Positions 33,796 to 45,865 of a DNA stretch of 64,000 nucleotides are shown in pieces. A program made the position numbers and the translations under genes. The notes beneath the pieces are model-generated. The model saw only the letters and a program-made list of their open reading frames with translations. It was not told where the DNA came from and made no database searches. Each line of letters opens with the position of its first letter. The first letter of the stretch is position 1. This stretch comes from Buddleja alternifolia. Its lineage: Eukaryota; Streptophyta; Magnoliopsida; Lamiales; Scrophulariaceae. The stretch is taken from the NCBI GenBank assembly GCA_019426215.1, contig CM033392.1, positions 41,780,666-41,844,665 of the forward strand. Direction: 5' to 3'.

Positions 33796-35424
33796 ACTTT
33801 ATGGCTTTAAATGATTTTTGATATGAATATGTTGAATTTTATGTTTATGATGAAAAATATGATTAGAATATGATTTTTCATGCGTAGATTTATTTTTTTG
33901 ATCAGAATCGTTAATTGATTTCATGATTTATGTTTTGAATATAAATCAAGTTTTTTGTATTGGATATGACTTTATGCATGAACATGAATATGTGGTTTGA
34001 ATGTTCTTGGAATTTTGGCTTAGAAAAGTCGAGGTGGTGCAGCCTAACGCTACCCGACGGCGCGCCACACAGCGCCACCAGCAGGTGTTGTGCGTGAGAA
34101 TCGGGCCGCGTAGTGACCCGTATGTTTTTTTTTTCAAAATTCTGAACGGGGTTTGACCCGACCACGATTTCGACCCATGGGTTTGACCCACATGTCAACC
34201 CATGGATAGACCCATGGGTCAACCCATTTTTTAAAATTAAATAAAATATTTATTTTAAAATATGTTTAAAAATAATTAAAGGGTAAAATAATTTTTGAAA
34301 TTAGTTTTATGCCTAATTTTAAATTGGATTTAAAATTAAAATTTATTCTAGAACAAAGAAATTTATTTTGAATTAATTCTTTGTTGAATCAATTGGAAAT
34401 TGATTCTTTGACACTAAATAATTTTTTTTTAATTAAATATGATTAAAGTTGAATAAATTTATAAATTGGATTTAAATTAATTCGATTAATTTCAAACCAC
34501 AGTTAATTAAAATTGGATTTTAATTTATTTCTTTTTGAAAGAACTCCAACATGTTAGCTATCTTTTATAATGTTTTGATGCATGATACTGTGGGATGCCT
34601 CCCATGGACTAGATTTGATTATGGGTTTTATTTTCTGGGTTGTATCGGGTCTTTAGTACCCCCCAGTTTGTATTTTAATTTTTTTAGATTTATGTATATG
34701 ATGCATTTTTATCTGTGTAATTAGAATAGGACCTTTTTGGAAGAAGATCTGCTTGGAGTTTGAAGACCTGAAAGTTAGACATAGGTTAGATCTTATAAGT
34801 CCCCTAATCCTCGATCAAGCCATTGGCTTGACTCAATCTAGATAAGTCCACGGAAAGTGTGTGTGATAGTGCTAGGCGTTTTCTATTTTATAATCAATGT
34901 ATGCGTGCTATAAATGGTTAATGTGCAAAGTGAGACCAATTAAACTTAAAATTCTCCCATTGGATTAAATACTGAATTTAGAATAAAAAAGAATTGGATG
35001 TCTCAGCTCTCCATCAAACGTATGAGAAATTAAATTAACGCCAATATGCATAATTTCTTCCCAGTAAGTAGGGGTTATGCATTGCGACATTTATTTAAAT
35101 TTTCTTAAGTGCATTAGCTGCCATCAATCGAAACAAATTTCACCTCATATATCGACAGAGGGTTGCAAGGTGGAATTCAATTGTTAGATTGATTGGAAGT
35201 TGATGGGCCCAAGTTCAGATAGATCACAACCTATATATCATTAAAGTGTTGCGGTCACGTGATCTATGAGCCGAATTAAATATTGAATCACATGTTAGAC
35301 GATGGTGGCAAGGATTGCCACTTTAATAAAACTAGTGAGTCATATATCGTTAAAGGGTTGCAACTCGCCCAATTTATTACAGAACTCAATCACTAACTAC
35401 GAAGTCTTTCCAATGTGGGAGTGC
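33796..35424 (+). other. Untranslated leader of copia A
   Basis: Long leader with no supported reading frame. A GC-rich patch at about 34030-34110 is followed by four gacccatgggt / acccatgg-type palindromes at 34145-34225. Downstream is AT-rich to about 34900, then a part conserved with copia B: gtgcaaagtgagac (34924), ttctccca (34952), and the stem-loop array at 35141-35380. Confidence 0.65.
35141..35380 (+). ncRNA. Triple stem-loop array in the copia A leader
   Basis: tatatcg-acagagggttg (35148-35165), tatatcattaaagtgttg (35234-35251) and tatatcgttaaagggttg (35343-35360) sit in the loops of predicted stems: cacc 35141-35144 / ggtg 35169-35172; agatcac 35221-35227 / gtgatct 35259-35265; and taataaa near 35325 / tttatta near 35373 with an inner gagt / actc. 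The same three loops and stems with different bases occur at 41579-41806 in copia B. A cis-acting RNA structure is inferred; function unknown. Confidence 0.55.
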
Positions 35425-37056
35425 TGTTAGGAATCCTTTTGAGAGAAAAACGCAGCGGAAGAATTGAGGATTCCTAGAGTTGAATCACTTTAGCATGGTT
35501 TGATGATTTTCAAAGGTTTTACAAGAATAAACAAAATTGAGTTCCTTTTCAATTTCGTTTTCTTGAATTCGCGTAACAGCAACTCTCCTAGAATTCCTGT
35601 CTCTAAAGATTCATGCGAAATTAGCCTTCCAAAGATCCCCGAAAACTCTCCTCTTGGTGGTGGGGGACGGCTAGAGAGAGTAATAGGGATAGGAGTTTCT
35701 TTCTTTTTGTGTTATGCAATTAGGGTTAGGAGTCTTGTTGCAGTTGGAGATATCTATATTTCTCTTGACTTATGCAACAAGTAGGAATCCTCCTTTGGAC
35801 TCCTTATGGCCGCCCCTTATGGCTCCATGGACGGTCAAGGTGGGCTTAAGTTGGCCCAGTCAACTTAGTCCACCTTTTAATAAATATTTAATTTAAATTC
35901 TATTTAAATCTAATATATATAATTAATTAATTCCATTTAATTAATTCTTTACTTAAAATAATTTAATTTAATCTAATTCAATTAAATATTTAATTTATTG
36001 ATTTACCATTAAATCAATCTGTCCAATTAATTATATCTTTCTAAAAGATTAAGACAAAAAAACATCCTGATCGTTTCTTATAGCGCGACTCTTTAGGTTC
36101 GTCTCAATTGGCAATGGGAGGAATTACCAAAGGATGTGAGTATCACCTAGCCAGTCCCGTGGACTCACATCATAACCTAATTGAGTACGAAATGAACGAA
36201 TCATTTACGAACTTCTAGACCATAAATACCGTATGTGTATAAGCCCTTCACTGACATATCCTGATCAAGTGAGAGTCATGATATATGTCAAACTCACTAA
36301 ACTTGATGTTGTGCATTAAATCATAGCATAATGAAATTACCAAAGTACCCTCCATGGCTTACATGAGTTAGTTTCATTGCTTTGGCTAAATATTTATAAT
36401 TTCATTTGCCTATGATCACACAAGATACTTTCTCGTTTACTATCGAGATAATGAATCCCATCTTGGCGATCACTTTACAAGTGCTACTTGACTCATCGAG
36501 ATCGTACTTTGAGGTCGGCCCCACCAAAGGGTGATTTGGGCCTAACTACTCTAGTAACAGATTCAACAGTACAAGTACATTGATCATGACCCCTCAGGTC
36601 TAAGGCTCACGCATACTATTATGATCAGTAATTCAATCATTGACAGTCACGGAGTAAATACCCATGTGATCAGATTACTACGAGCGTGTTCGAAAAAACC
36701 AATTCCATTGGTATATCTATAACACGTGTTCTCACTATCCCATAGTGTTCGACTGACACTCTTTGTCAAAGCAAGTGTCATACAAGTTGAATCTTAATGC
36801 CCAATTAAGATTCCTTGACTTGCGAACCCTCTTAAGTGATCAGGAGTCAGACTCTTCCCGTGCCACTTCTTTATTCCATAAAGGGCGAAGAGTCAACTTC
36901 GATACACATGGACTATTTGTTCAATACTTATTAATGCCATGAAGTTTTATATGAAACAAGAATAAATGCCTTTATTAAAGATAGGTTTGTACAACATAAT
37001 TGGATACCCTATACAATCTATTTGTCTTCATTGGCATCTAGGGCATATACCTAACA
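35425..37056 (-). mobile_element. Copia solo LTR in the copia A leader
   Basis: 1632 bp from tgttaggaatcc to tacctaaca, flanked by AGTGC on both sides (35420-35424 and 37057-37061). Reversed, it starts tgttaggtatatgcccta, like the LTR starting at 31376. The flanks resume copia A leader sequence that is contiguous in copia B (gtgggagtg ... cgaaaaatg), confirming a simple insertion and later loss of the internal part. Confidence 0.9.
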
Positions 37057-37190
37057 AGTGCAATGATTCGAAAAATGCAGTGGGAGCAAGTGAAAATTCA
37101 AAGTCCTGTCTAATTTTACCTGGTGTACAACATAACAACCTAATTGAATCTTTCTTTATTCTCTGCAATTATTTTATTTTCTCTCTCAAA

Positions 37191-38561
37191 ATGGTTAACA
37201 ACCCTCTTTCAACATTGCTTGAGAAAACGTTCTCACTGGACCAAATTATACTGACTGGCTCAGAAATTTGAGGATTGTCCTAAATTTAGAGTCCCTTAGC
37301 TATGTCCTCGAAGTTGATAAACTCGCAGCCCAGCTGAAGAAGCTGAGGACAATTAACGTGAAGCATACAAAACTTGGTGTAAAGATGACATTTGCGTTAA
37401 CGGTTATATGCTCGGCTCCATGAACAATAAACTACAAAGATCCCATGAGAACATAGATGACTTGAGGTCAATCATGACGCATCTCAAGGACATTTATGGA
37501 GAGCACAATAGGATTGTTCGGTATGAGATATCGAGAGAGCTCTTCAAAGCTAGGATAGAAGAAGGAAAGAAGGTATGAGATCATTTACTTAAAATGATTT
37601 CAATGATTGAGAGATTGGAAGCTCTTGATTTTTTCATGGACTTCCACCTTCAAACTGATGTTATCCTACAATCACTCTTTAGCTCATTTTTCCAGGTCAT
37701 AGTGAACTTCACTATGAATGAAATCTAATGTACATTGGCTGGGCTGATTAACAAGCTTATTAATGCCCAAGGCTAAATGAATCTAAAGGGAAAGGAGTCT
37801 GCTCTAGCCATCTCAACCTATGGAGGAACTTCTAGTTCTAACAATAGGAAGAGAGGCAAGAAGAAGAAGGGATCATTGAAGGTTGAGGGAAACGTAGGAA
37901 AAGGAAAAGCTGCCAAGAAGTACAGAGGGCATGGGCCAAATAAGACAGACATCTTCCTTTACTGCAAAGAGGCTGGTCACTGGAAGTGTTACTGCCCAAA
38001 GCTCAAGGCCGATACTGCCGTAGGTATAGAACTTTATGTTTTAGAAACTAATTGTTCTATGACTGTATTCTCCACTTCATGGATTCTAAACTCAGGAGCT
38101 AGCGCTCATGTCTGTATTTTGAAATAGGATCTGGAAAGAAGTAGGAGGCTCAAGGAGCAAGAAATGATGATCCATGTAGGCAACGTACATAGTGTGGTAG
38201 CTACTCACATATGATCTACTTCTTTATTTTTATCTACCGGGCATTTACTTGTTTAAGATGATTGTCTTGTTTTGCCCAATGGGCTTAAAAACATTTGTTA
38301 CATTCCCGTATTAGTTAGACTTGGATACGATTTCTGATTTTTGAACAATGTTTGCAATATTTATTTTAGAAATAAATTTGTTGGCTCTGCATCTTTAGTA
38401 AATGGTTTATACTACTTAAATGTCCAAAATAGATGTATTCTAAATACAATCACTAAGAAACGAGGTATGTCTGGGACAAACCAAAGACTCATCTAGCACT
38501 TGAGACTAGGTCATGCTGGAGAATACAAGATTCGTGAATTTGAGAAAAATGGTCTGACAAG
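37191..38561 (+). pseudogene. Copia A Gag, protease and pre-integrase (broken)
   Basis: Gag starts MVNNPLSTLLEKTFSL, like the start of copia B at 42004. After several frameshifts and stops (for example at 37269) it has SYVLEV, then LEALDFFMDFHLQTD ... LAGLINKLINAQ of the UBN2 type. A knuckle YCKEAGHWKCYC lacks its first Cys. The protease start SWILNSGASAHVC has N for the catalytic D. The pre-integrase start HLRLGHAGEYKI is cut by copia B at 38562. Not functional. Confidence 0.8.
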
Positions 38562-40159
38562 TGTTAGTGTCATGCCCTTAAATGCCTTAGAGGATAGAAT
38601 TATAGGGCATTAATTTGTAATTGAACAATCTTATATTAATAAAAGGCAATTCATGTTGTTTCTTATAGACATTTGTAAGGTTTTATAAACAACGTCCAGT
38701 TCTTGATAATAAGGTGAACCTTCTACTCCTTATAGGTTAGGGAGATTGGCACTAGAAAATTTGATCCTTAATATCTAAACTGGTTCGCAAGTCGAAGAGA
38801 GTATTGACTGGACATCATTACAGGATAGAGATTTGTATGACATAAGTTTTGATAGGGAAGTGCTAGTCGAACACTATGAGTATGTTAGTGGGAACTTGTG
38901 TCATAGACGCATCAGTTGGACTGATGAGTTCGAACACGACTCGCATCAGTTCTGTCACATGAGTTTTAACTGATAAGTTGTGATAGGTACGCATGAACCT
39001 TAGACCTAAGTAATCACGTTGAAGATGTGTTTGTGACATCAAGTCTATCATTAAAGTAGTTTGATCCAATTCACCCGTTGGTGGGGTCGACCTCGAAGTG
39101 CGGCTTGATGGGAAAGTAGTAGTCTTAACTAATTAGTAAAATGGAATTTATTCTCTCATAAGTGAATGAGAAATATATACTATGCCGTGATGAATAGGTG
39201 AGGTTAAAGTCTTTGGCCGAAGTAATGGAGATGCTCATATTGGACATAAGAGTATACTCAGTTACCTCGATTCATTATGAGCTAATCATATGGTCAAGTC
39301 CTGTGAGTTTGACTAATCCATGACTCTCACTTGACTGGGATATAAGAATAGAGCGTTTATACTCGTACGATATTCAAAGCGTGAAAGGTTTGGAATGATT
39401 CTATTCATTCGTTCTCAATTGGGATACGATTTGGCTAGGTGTTATCCACATTCTTTTGGCTTCCTCCCATTTGCCTTTTGAGATGGACCTAAAGAGTCGC
39501 GCTTAAAGGAATTGCAAAGGAAAAATTATGGTGTGAGACTTGAGAGATTTTTCGGTATTTGATATCGTAGTTAATCAATTAATTAAATCATTGGATGATC
39601 ATATTAATTAATTATATTAATTTGTTAATTAATTTATTTATGAAATTAATTATAGAATTAACTTGGATTAATTAGTTATTTAATTGATTTATTTATTGGA
39701 TAAATAATATTAATTAAATAATCAAATTAGACCACAAAAATGGACTAAAGCCCAAGGACTTAAATCGCCCAAGTGGGCGTCCAACATGGACGCCTAGGGC
39801 CTTAGTTAATTAGGGTTAATTATTTTTTTGTGTAATATAAATTGTACTTAGTGGAAATAATTAACCCTAGCCTCTCTAATTGTCTTTTTCTCCAAGTCAA
39901 AGAACTCCACCTTTCTCTGTCTCTCTTTAGCCGTCCATAGGGGAAGAAAAGAAGGGATTTTTCGCTCTCAATTCCAGCGTGGTGATTTAGAGCCAGTGGC
40001 TAGTTTGTTGCTTGGAAAATGGATCAAAAGCTGGTTCAGAAAATTCAATAATACGAAAAAAGGTACACGCTTCTTATCCTGACTTGAATACATGAAATCG
40101 GAGATGAACCATCATGGGATTTATTCTTTCCTCTGTGTTTTAACTGTAAAAATCCAACA
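38562..40159 (+). repeat. 5' LTR of copia B
   Basis: 1598 bp, tgttagtgtcatgccc to aaaatccaaca. Followed by g and then the tRNA primer site. It shares the landmarks of the other copia LTRs here (gaggatagaatta, a gttcgcaagtcgaag segment near 38780, aagagtcgcgcttaa near 39493). Confidence 0.85.
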
Positions 40160-40160
40160 G

Positions 40161-40173
40161 TGGTATCAGAGCC
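40161..40173 (+). other. Primer binding site of copia B
   Basis: tggtatcagagcc, exact complement type of the initiator-Met tRNA 3' end used by copia elements, one base after the LTR. Confidence 0.9.
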
Positions 40174-42003
40174 AATCTCTGATTTCCGTATTTAGTCAAA
40201 TACGTGATTTTACACGTTTTTCGTGTTTTTGAAGCATGCTAAATTTGATGTTATATTTATGATTTAAAGCTCTGTGTTTCTGCATTTTTCTTGGATATTA
40301 TTGCATGATAATATGGTGGATCGAGAAAATCAAATTGAGTAAAAAAACGGGGCTGAAAAACCTCAAAACATGCACGAGGTCAGCGCGCACAGCACGCAGA
40401 CAGCCTGCATGGCGTGCGCATGCTGTGCGCGCAGCCGGTAGCCCAAGGCCACCCAACGTGCGCGCAGCCTGTGCACGCGTGGTGAGCCCACACACCCGTC
40501 GGGCCGTGCGCCCCGTGTGGGCTTGGATTTTTTGTAGACCTTGGTCGGATGGGTGGGGTTGTGTGAAAATGGGTCAATTTTTTATAAACTAGCTTTGGGT
40601 TATTTTAATTAGCCGGGTGTGTCAAAAGGATGATGACCCGAATTTTAATTAAATAAGCTCAAATTGGTTTTGTTAAAAAGATTAGACATTCGATAAATTA
40701 GTTTTGGGCGAAACTCGATAAAATTTAAATGGGCCAATGGGATGGTGATTTAAGTTTGATGAAATCGAGCCCAATTAGTATTTATTGAATATTAGTTATT
40801 GAATAAAAAATTAATTAATTATTTTTGGAGGATTTTAATTAATTAATTTATTTAAATAATGAATTCTCACTAGAAGGCTTTTTATTACAAATATGAATAA
40901 AATTTGGAATTTTCTGAAAAAATTAATTAGTTGGACTAATTAATTATAATCTTAATCACCAACATAATTGCTTTATTTATCACGAGCATGTATTATATGA
41001 TGGTGACATTATTCATGGGCTTAGGTTTCCTTTATGGATATATTTCTTTTTATGGGTTGAAGGGCCGGTTTTGAGCCCATTATTTTTTATTCTTAGAATT
41101 ATCTATAGGATGTAATAATTCATATTTAATAAATAGAATTAGAATAAGCCTTGAAGAAGAAGTCAATCCAAAAAGGAAAGGAGCTTGGTGCCCAAGATGA
41201 ATAGTTTAGTTTATTCTATTCTTATGATGGCCAATTGGCTTGGGCCCTCTAGAAAAAGCCAATGAATATATGTGATGTATTACTAGCTTTATGATGCATG
41301 TCTCATTCGATGTATATTGCATGTATAATCTTATCCCGCGCTATAAAAATTGATAATGTGCAAAGTGAGACATAAATAAATGTTTAGAACATAAATTCTC
41401 CCAAATCAAAACAATACTCAGTTAGTAAAGGGCGCTAGGCGTCCTCTCCCTCCACTAAGCTTAATGAGATTAAGAATTGAATCTAATATATGACATCTTC
41501 TCAGTAAGTGGGGGTCATATATTAAGTCTCAATTCTGAAATTTCATAAAGTGCATTGGATGCTTTAATCGAGACATATCTCACCCCAAATATCGTTAAAT
41601 GGTTGTAAGGTGAAATTCAAATAATAGATTAAAAGGTGTTAGTGGGAATGACCTTAGATAATCCACAATCCTATATATCGTTAAAGGGTTGTGGTTTTGG
41701 TGGATTATGGGAAAAGAAGATTGGACCGTCTATTGGATAGATTGATGTTAGACATCAATTTAATTAAATAGCGGACTAAATATCGTTATAGGGTTGTCAT
41801 CCACTATATTGAGTAAAGAAATCAATCTCCACTACGAAGTAATAAACAACGATCATTTCCTATTTTCACAGTGGGAGTGTGAATCTCGAAAAATGTAGTG
41901 GGAGCCAAGTCATATATCGAAGTCCTTGATTTTACTTGGTTATAGTTTAAATTACAATCATCTAATCTGTGGTTATTTATTGTTTTATCTCTCTCCATCA
42001 AAA
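40174..42003 (+). other. Untranslated leader of copia B
   Basis: 40370-40520 is strongly GC-rich (gcgcgcacagcacgc, cgtgcgcatgctgtgcgcg) and gives chance frames on both strands. 40560-41300 is AT-rich. From 41350 the sequence is collinear with the copia A leader (gtgcaaagtgagac, cttctcagtaagtggggg), including the stem-loop array. Confidence 0.65.
41579..41806 (+). ncRNA. Triple stem-loop array in the copia B leader
   Basis: Loops aatatcgttaaatggttg (41588-41605), tatatcgttaaagggttg (41674-41691) and aatatcgttatagggttg (41779-41796). Stems: tcacc 41580-41584 / ggtga 41609-41613; ataatccac 41658-41666 / gtggattat 41700-41708 with an alternative inner acaatcc / gggttgt; tagcgga 41769-41775 / tccacta 41800-41806 with one mismatch. 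Unit spacing is 86 and 105 bp, against 86 and 109 in copia A. Paired in both elements with different bases, which supports an RNA structure. Confidence 0.6.
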
Positions 42004-42491
42004 TGTCTCCCAAACCACTATCAAAATTGATGGAGAATACCATTTTTACTGGACCAAATTAAATAGAATGACTCACAAAATTAAGGATGGTCCTTAGTAG
42101 TGAATCCATAGATTATGTATTGGAGATTGGTCATCCTCCCATTCCTGGAAGAGATGAAGGTGATGAAGTTCGCCTAGCTCATTGGGATTAGTGTTGTGTC
42201 AACCATAGAGCAAGAGTGTACATCTTAAGCTCCATTTGCATTGAGTTGCAAAGATCTCATGATAAGATGGATAATGCAAGAGATATTATGCTTCACTTGA
42301 ATAAGTTGTTTGGAGAATGCAGTAAGACCGCCAAATATTTTATATCAAGAGATCTCTTCCGAACTAAGATGGCTAAAGGTGAAGATGTAGGAGAACATGT
42401 TTTCAAAATGATGACCATGATAGAAAAAATTAAATCTTTGAACTTCTATATGGATCTACATCTCCAATTTGACCTCAACTTACAATCACTC
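42004..42491 (+). pseudogene. Copia B Gag, N-terminal part
   Basis: MSPKPLSKLMENTIFTGPN followed by a stop, then WLTKLRMVLSSESIDYVLE, and an open stretch 42216-42491 with KLFGECSKTAKYFISRDLF and DLHLQFDLNLQSL of the copia Gag (UBN2) type. It is cut by the Athila insertion at 42492 and continues at 55685. Confidence 0.75.
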
Positions 42492-44222
42492 TGACACGCT
42501 AAAAGCTAACGTGCTATGATAGCAAGTGCACTAGACGTATGTAGTAATAAGTGGACAAAAAGTCCGGGTTGTCGAACCACGGAAACTTGAATTTTAGTTT
42601 ATGATTAATGAAAATGGATAAAAGTAGATTGCAATAAAATGAGTAAACAAGTGACGAACCAAAAAGAAACGAACTATAGATTAAATCTCACGTATGATAA
42701 AATGACTAAGGCACATGCTACAACCGAATCTACTCGTCAATATAGATGAGCTACTCTTCGAATTATTAGACTCCTATTGCTTTGGTGGAAATATCTTAGA
42801 TAATTATTACCCGATGTCTCGGCACATAATAATCCTATGATTAATTGATGGTTCTCTAAATATGTCTATCCGAGAATCTAATCAATAACCACGCATTAAC
42901 GTTCTAGAGTTTCCCCGGATAAATCCGGCTAACCGCACCCGGAAATCTTTACCTATTTCTAGGAGCAATTCCACATTAGTTTCGGATGATGTGTTGATTC
43001 ATTTGAACCCTAACCTATCTTCTCTCGAATGACTAGACTAGGCAAGAAAGCAAGCATATGGTGATCAAGCACATGATTGCAATAAAAGCTCAAAACCAAC
43101 ACACAAAGCAATATGAGAATTAATACGAAAATTCACTTCACATATATTGATTCATAAATTGGCTTTCACATGGCCTTAGTTCTACAATATTAGCCTCTCA
43201 TCAAAGCCTTAAGAAAATCTAATACAAACATATACATACTCATGGAAATAAACATGTAAATGCAAATAATTAAAACTCCCTCAATTGATTGATGATGGAT
43301 CCTTGCTTTTGAACTTCAATCCTTAACTCCTCTCTCTTTGTTCCCCTCCAAAAGTGATGAAGAATGGTGATGAATGATGATGAGTGAAAAGTGATGGCCA
43401 AAAATCCTCTCTCCCTCCCTTCCTCCCCGATCTCCTCGGTCAAGTGTGAAGAAAAATGCCTTAAGAAGACCCCAAAATCTGAGCTCTTAGTGTGTGTCTC
43501 CCCTAGTGTGTCCTCCACTACTCTTAAAGTGAGTAGTATAAAATTCCATAAAGTAGATCTACTAAGAAACATACTTATGACATCCCTCCCATACATGTGA
43601 TGACCTCTTGGCTTTAAATGTTCCATTCCCCCATCAAATGATGATCTTTTGGCTGAAAAGAATCAAAATTCGGGTGTGGACACGCCTAGGCGTGGCATTA
43701 CGGCGCTTGGGCGCCGTTATCAGAATGCTGAAATTAAATGCAATGTGTCCTGCGCAGCAATCGTATTTCATTCATAACTTTCTCCAAGAAACTCTGATTT
43801 GGATGATTCAAGTCCTCATTTGAAGCTAACACATAGTTCTACAATATTGTAGAAGGGAACTTCATCCAATTCGGCCTCTAAACATATGGAAATAGCGCTT
43901 GAACGTGGAAAGTGGTGTAGATACGGCGCCCGGGCGTGGACAAGATGGCGCCTAGGCGTGGTAAGCAGAATGTTGACGTTATTTGCATCTTGTCCGGCGC
44001 CTGGGCGTGGGTTTTTAGGCGCTTGGGCATAGGGGTGCGTAGCAATTTGGCCTAAACTTGTTTTATACGTCGTTTTTCATCCCGTTCTTTGATTGTATCC
44101 ATTTAAGACCTGAAATCACTTAATGCACGAATTAAACGCACATGTGGCAAGAATCAAGCGATAAATGAACCTAAGAGATAAACGCAAAGGGGCTTAAAAA
44201 CACGTAAAAATGCCTCTTATCA
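42492..44222 (-). repeat. 3' LTR of the Athila-like element
   Basis: 1731 bp, on the plus strand tgacacgctaaaagc to gcctcttatca. At 43675-44035 it carries several cgcctaggcg / cgcctgggcg / cgcttgggcg words. The mirrored ends match the solo LTR at 5434-7356. Short frames inside (43270-43626 and others) recur in the other LTR and are not genes. Confidence 0.95.
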
Positions 44223-44236
44223 ACACCCCCACACTT
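44223..44236 (-). other. Polypurine tract of the Athila-like element
   Basis: On the minus strand aagtgtgggggtgt, directly before the 3' LTR start tgataagagg. Similar G-rich tracts recur on the same strand at about 45448-45462 and 45518-45534. Confidence 0.8.
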
Positions 44237-45865
44237 ATCAATTGATCGTCCTCGAGCAATAAGAGTTTTAAGATAAGGAAACATCATCAATCAAAGAGAG
44301 AAACAAAAAGAAAACTACCTAACTCACTTTCGTGGAGTAAACGGTTGCATTTAGCGAATGCAACAAGCCTTTGAACCTTTGAGTTACCTCAAAGGACGAG
44401 TTATAGTCTCGTGAGGGTTTGCAGACGATATACCCACAAAATCGAAAGATTTTCAACCCCGATCACTCAAGGTAAATTACAATGATTAATAGCACACAAT
44501 GGTATGAATTCACCTGTTTAAGCTCAAGTTACATATATATACACGTCACCCACTTGCTCATGTTACGCTTTAACATCGAAAAGATCATCCTAAGGGTGTA
44601 GTGTAATAAATCTCAAATATTATAGTCGAGTGGCATTCTTACCACTTTTCAAGCATTAACCCCATATTTATCAACTTTTGATTATTCACATGGTACGAGA
44701 ATTGAATACAACTTCATAGCCACTTAAAAATTCATCACTTCATTCCACTTTCGGCTTTAATTTATGCACTTTCAACTCGAAACATTAGAGGTTAGACCAT
44801 GTGCAATGTTCGATCCTCTTAGGCTTTCTATGACACTCGTGTAACGAGCTTTAGGCCAATAACTCCTAAACCAGATGGCTTTAGGGTATCAAATGTGGAG
44901 ACACTCCTAAGGGCTTAATCGCTCGAGTGTCAAAGGCCACAAAATCAAACTAGGTCCCTATTTACTCAACTCTTGTATTGGCTTGAGCTCTAGCTCAAAT
45001 TAGCTTAATAGTACAGTATTCTAGGCATGGTGCTCTTCGCCCCCAGTATCTATTAAGCCTGACTTTGTCAGTCATACCAATGTTCAACCTCTTTTTATTT
45101 TTATTAAGCACACGAAGTTAACGTTCTCAACTCATAACACATGTGAAAATTCTAAGTTGATATTTCCGGGATCAAGCCTTTAAGTGTTTCAAAATGATTG
45201 CCCACTCAACTCCTCTACCTTCGATTTAGGTGCATATGTGAATCATCTTAAGATTAATCTAGTCTAGTTAGGGTTTCACAAACAAGGAATTGCGTGTATA
45301 GCCATTAAAAACCAAATTGAAAACCAAATTGATAGAGAATACATACCATGTATTCACGTTAACCATGTGCTCAATTCATCAAGTGACGGGTTGAAATTCT
45401 ATCCAAAAAAAAAAATAAAAATTCCACACATTTCACATGTAGAGGTACAACACCCCCCCAAAACTTGGACCGAAATATGTAAAACATGAATAAACATGAC
45501 TATAATGGATCTAGTGTACCCCCCCACACTTATCATGAACATTGTCCCCAATGCTTGAAAAAGAGAAGGGCAAAGTACACGTCACCATAGGGAAGCTGAA
45601 AAGCAAACCCGAGTCCACTTAAGGCAATCAAGTCCAAGGATGGCAATCACTGTGTCGATCACTACATAGGTAAACAAATGCTAGCCATACAAAGCATCAA
45701 ACATTGGATAGAATAGAATAAAACAAAACGATACAAACAAAAACGAGAAACATGCATGGAAAGAAAACATCAAGCATCCAAACATAAAACATAAAATATC
45801 CAACAACCCAACAAAAGATATCCAAAAACAAAACGAAACATGCATGGAAATAAAACAAGATAAGC
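44237..45865 (-). other. 3' untranslated region of the Athila-like element
   Basis: No reading frame is supported. The last part (45700-45860) is T-rich on the coding strand with an atgcatg(g)aa(a)taaaac word twice. Two extra polypurine-like tracts lie near 45450 and 45520. The function of the 1.6 kb region is unknown. Confidence 0.6.

Larger units (their letters stand above)
30359..38561 (+). mobile_element. Copia A: 5' part of a Ty1/copia element, host of later insertions
   Basis: Plus-strand element: 5' LTR 30359-33780 (holding a nested LTR), primer site at 33781, untranslated leader to 37190 (holding a solo LTR at 35425-37056), and a gag to pre-integrase reading frame from 37191. At 38562 it is cut by the LTR of copia B inside the conserved pre-integrase motif HLRLGHAGEYKI..., so the rest of pol and the 3' LTR must lie beyond the window. 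It is the oldest member of the nest. Confidence 0.8.

Noticed and set aside
40298..40592. Ala/Arg-rich frames on both strands in the copia B leader
   Set aside because: GC-rich patch in an untranslated leader; no family resemblance and not kept in copia A.
43270..43626. 118-codon minus frame, with a 102-codon counterpart at 54775-55083
   Set aside because: Both lie at the same place in the two Athila LTRs; the frame is broken by a 1 bp difference and has no family resemblance.
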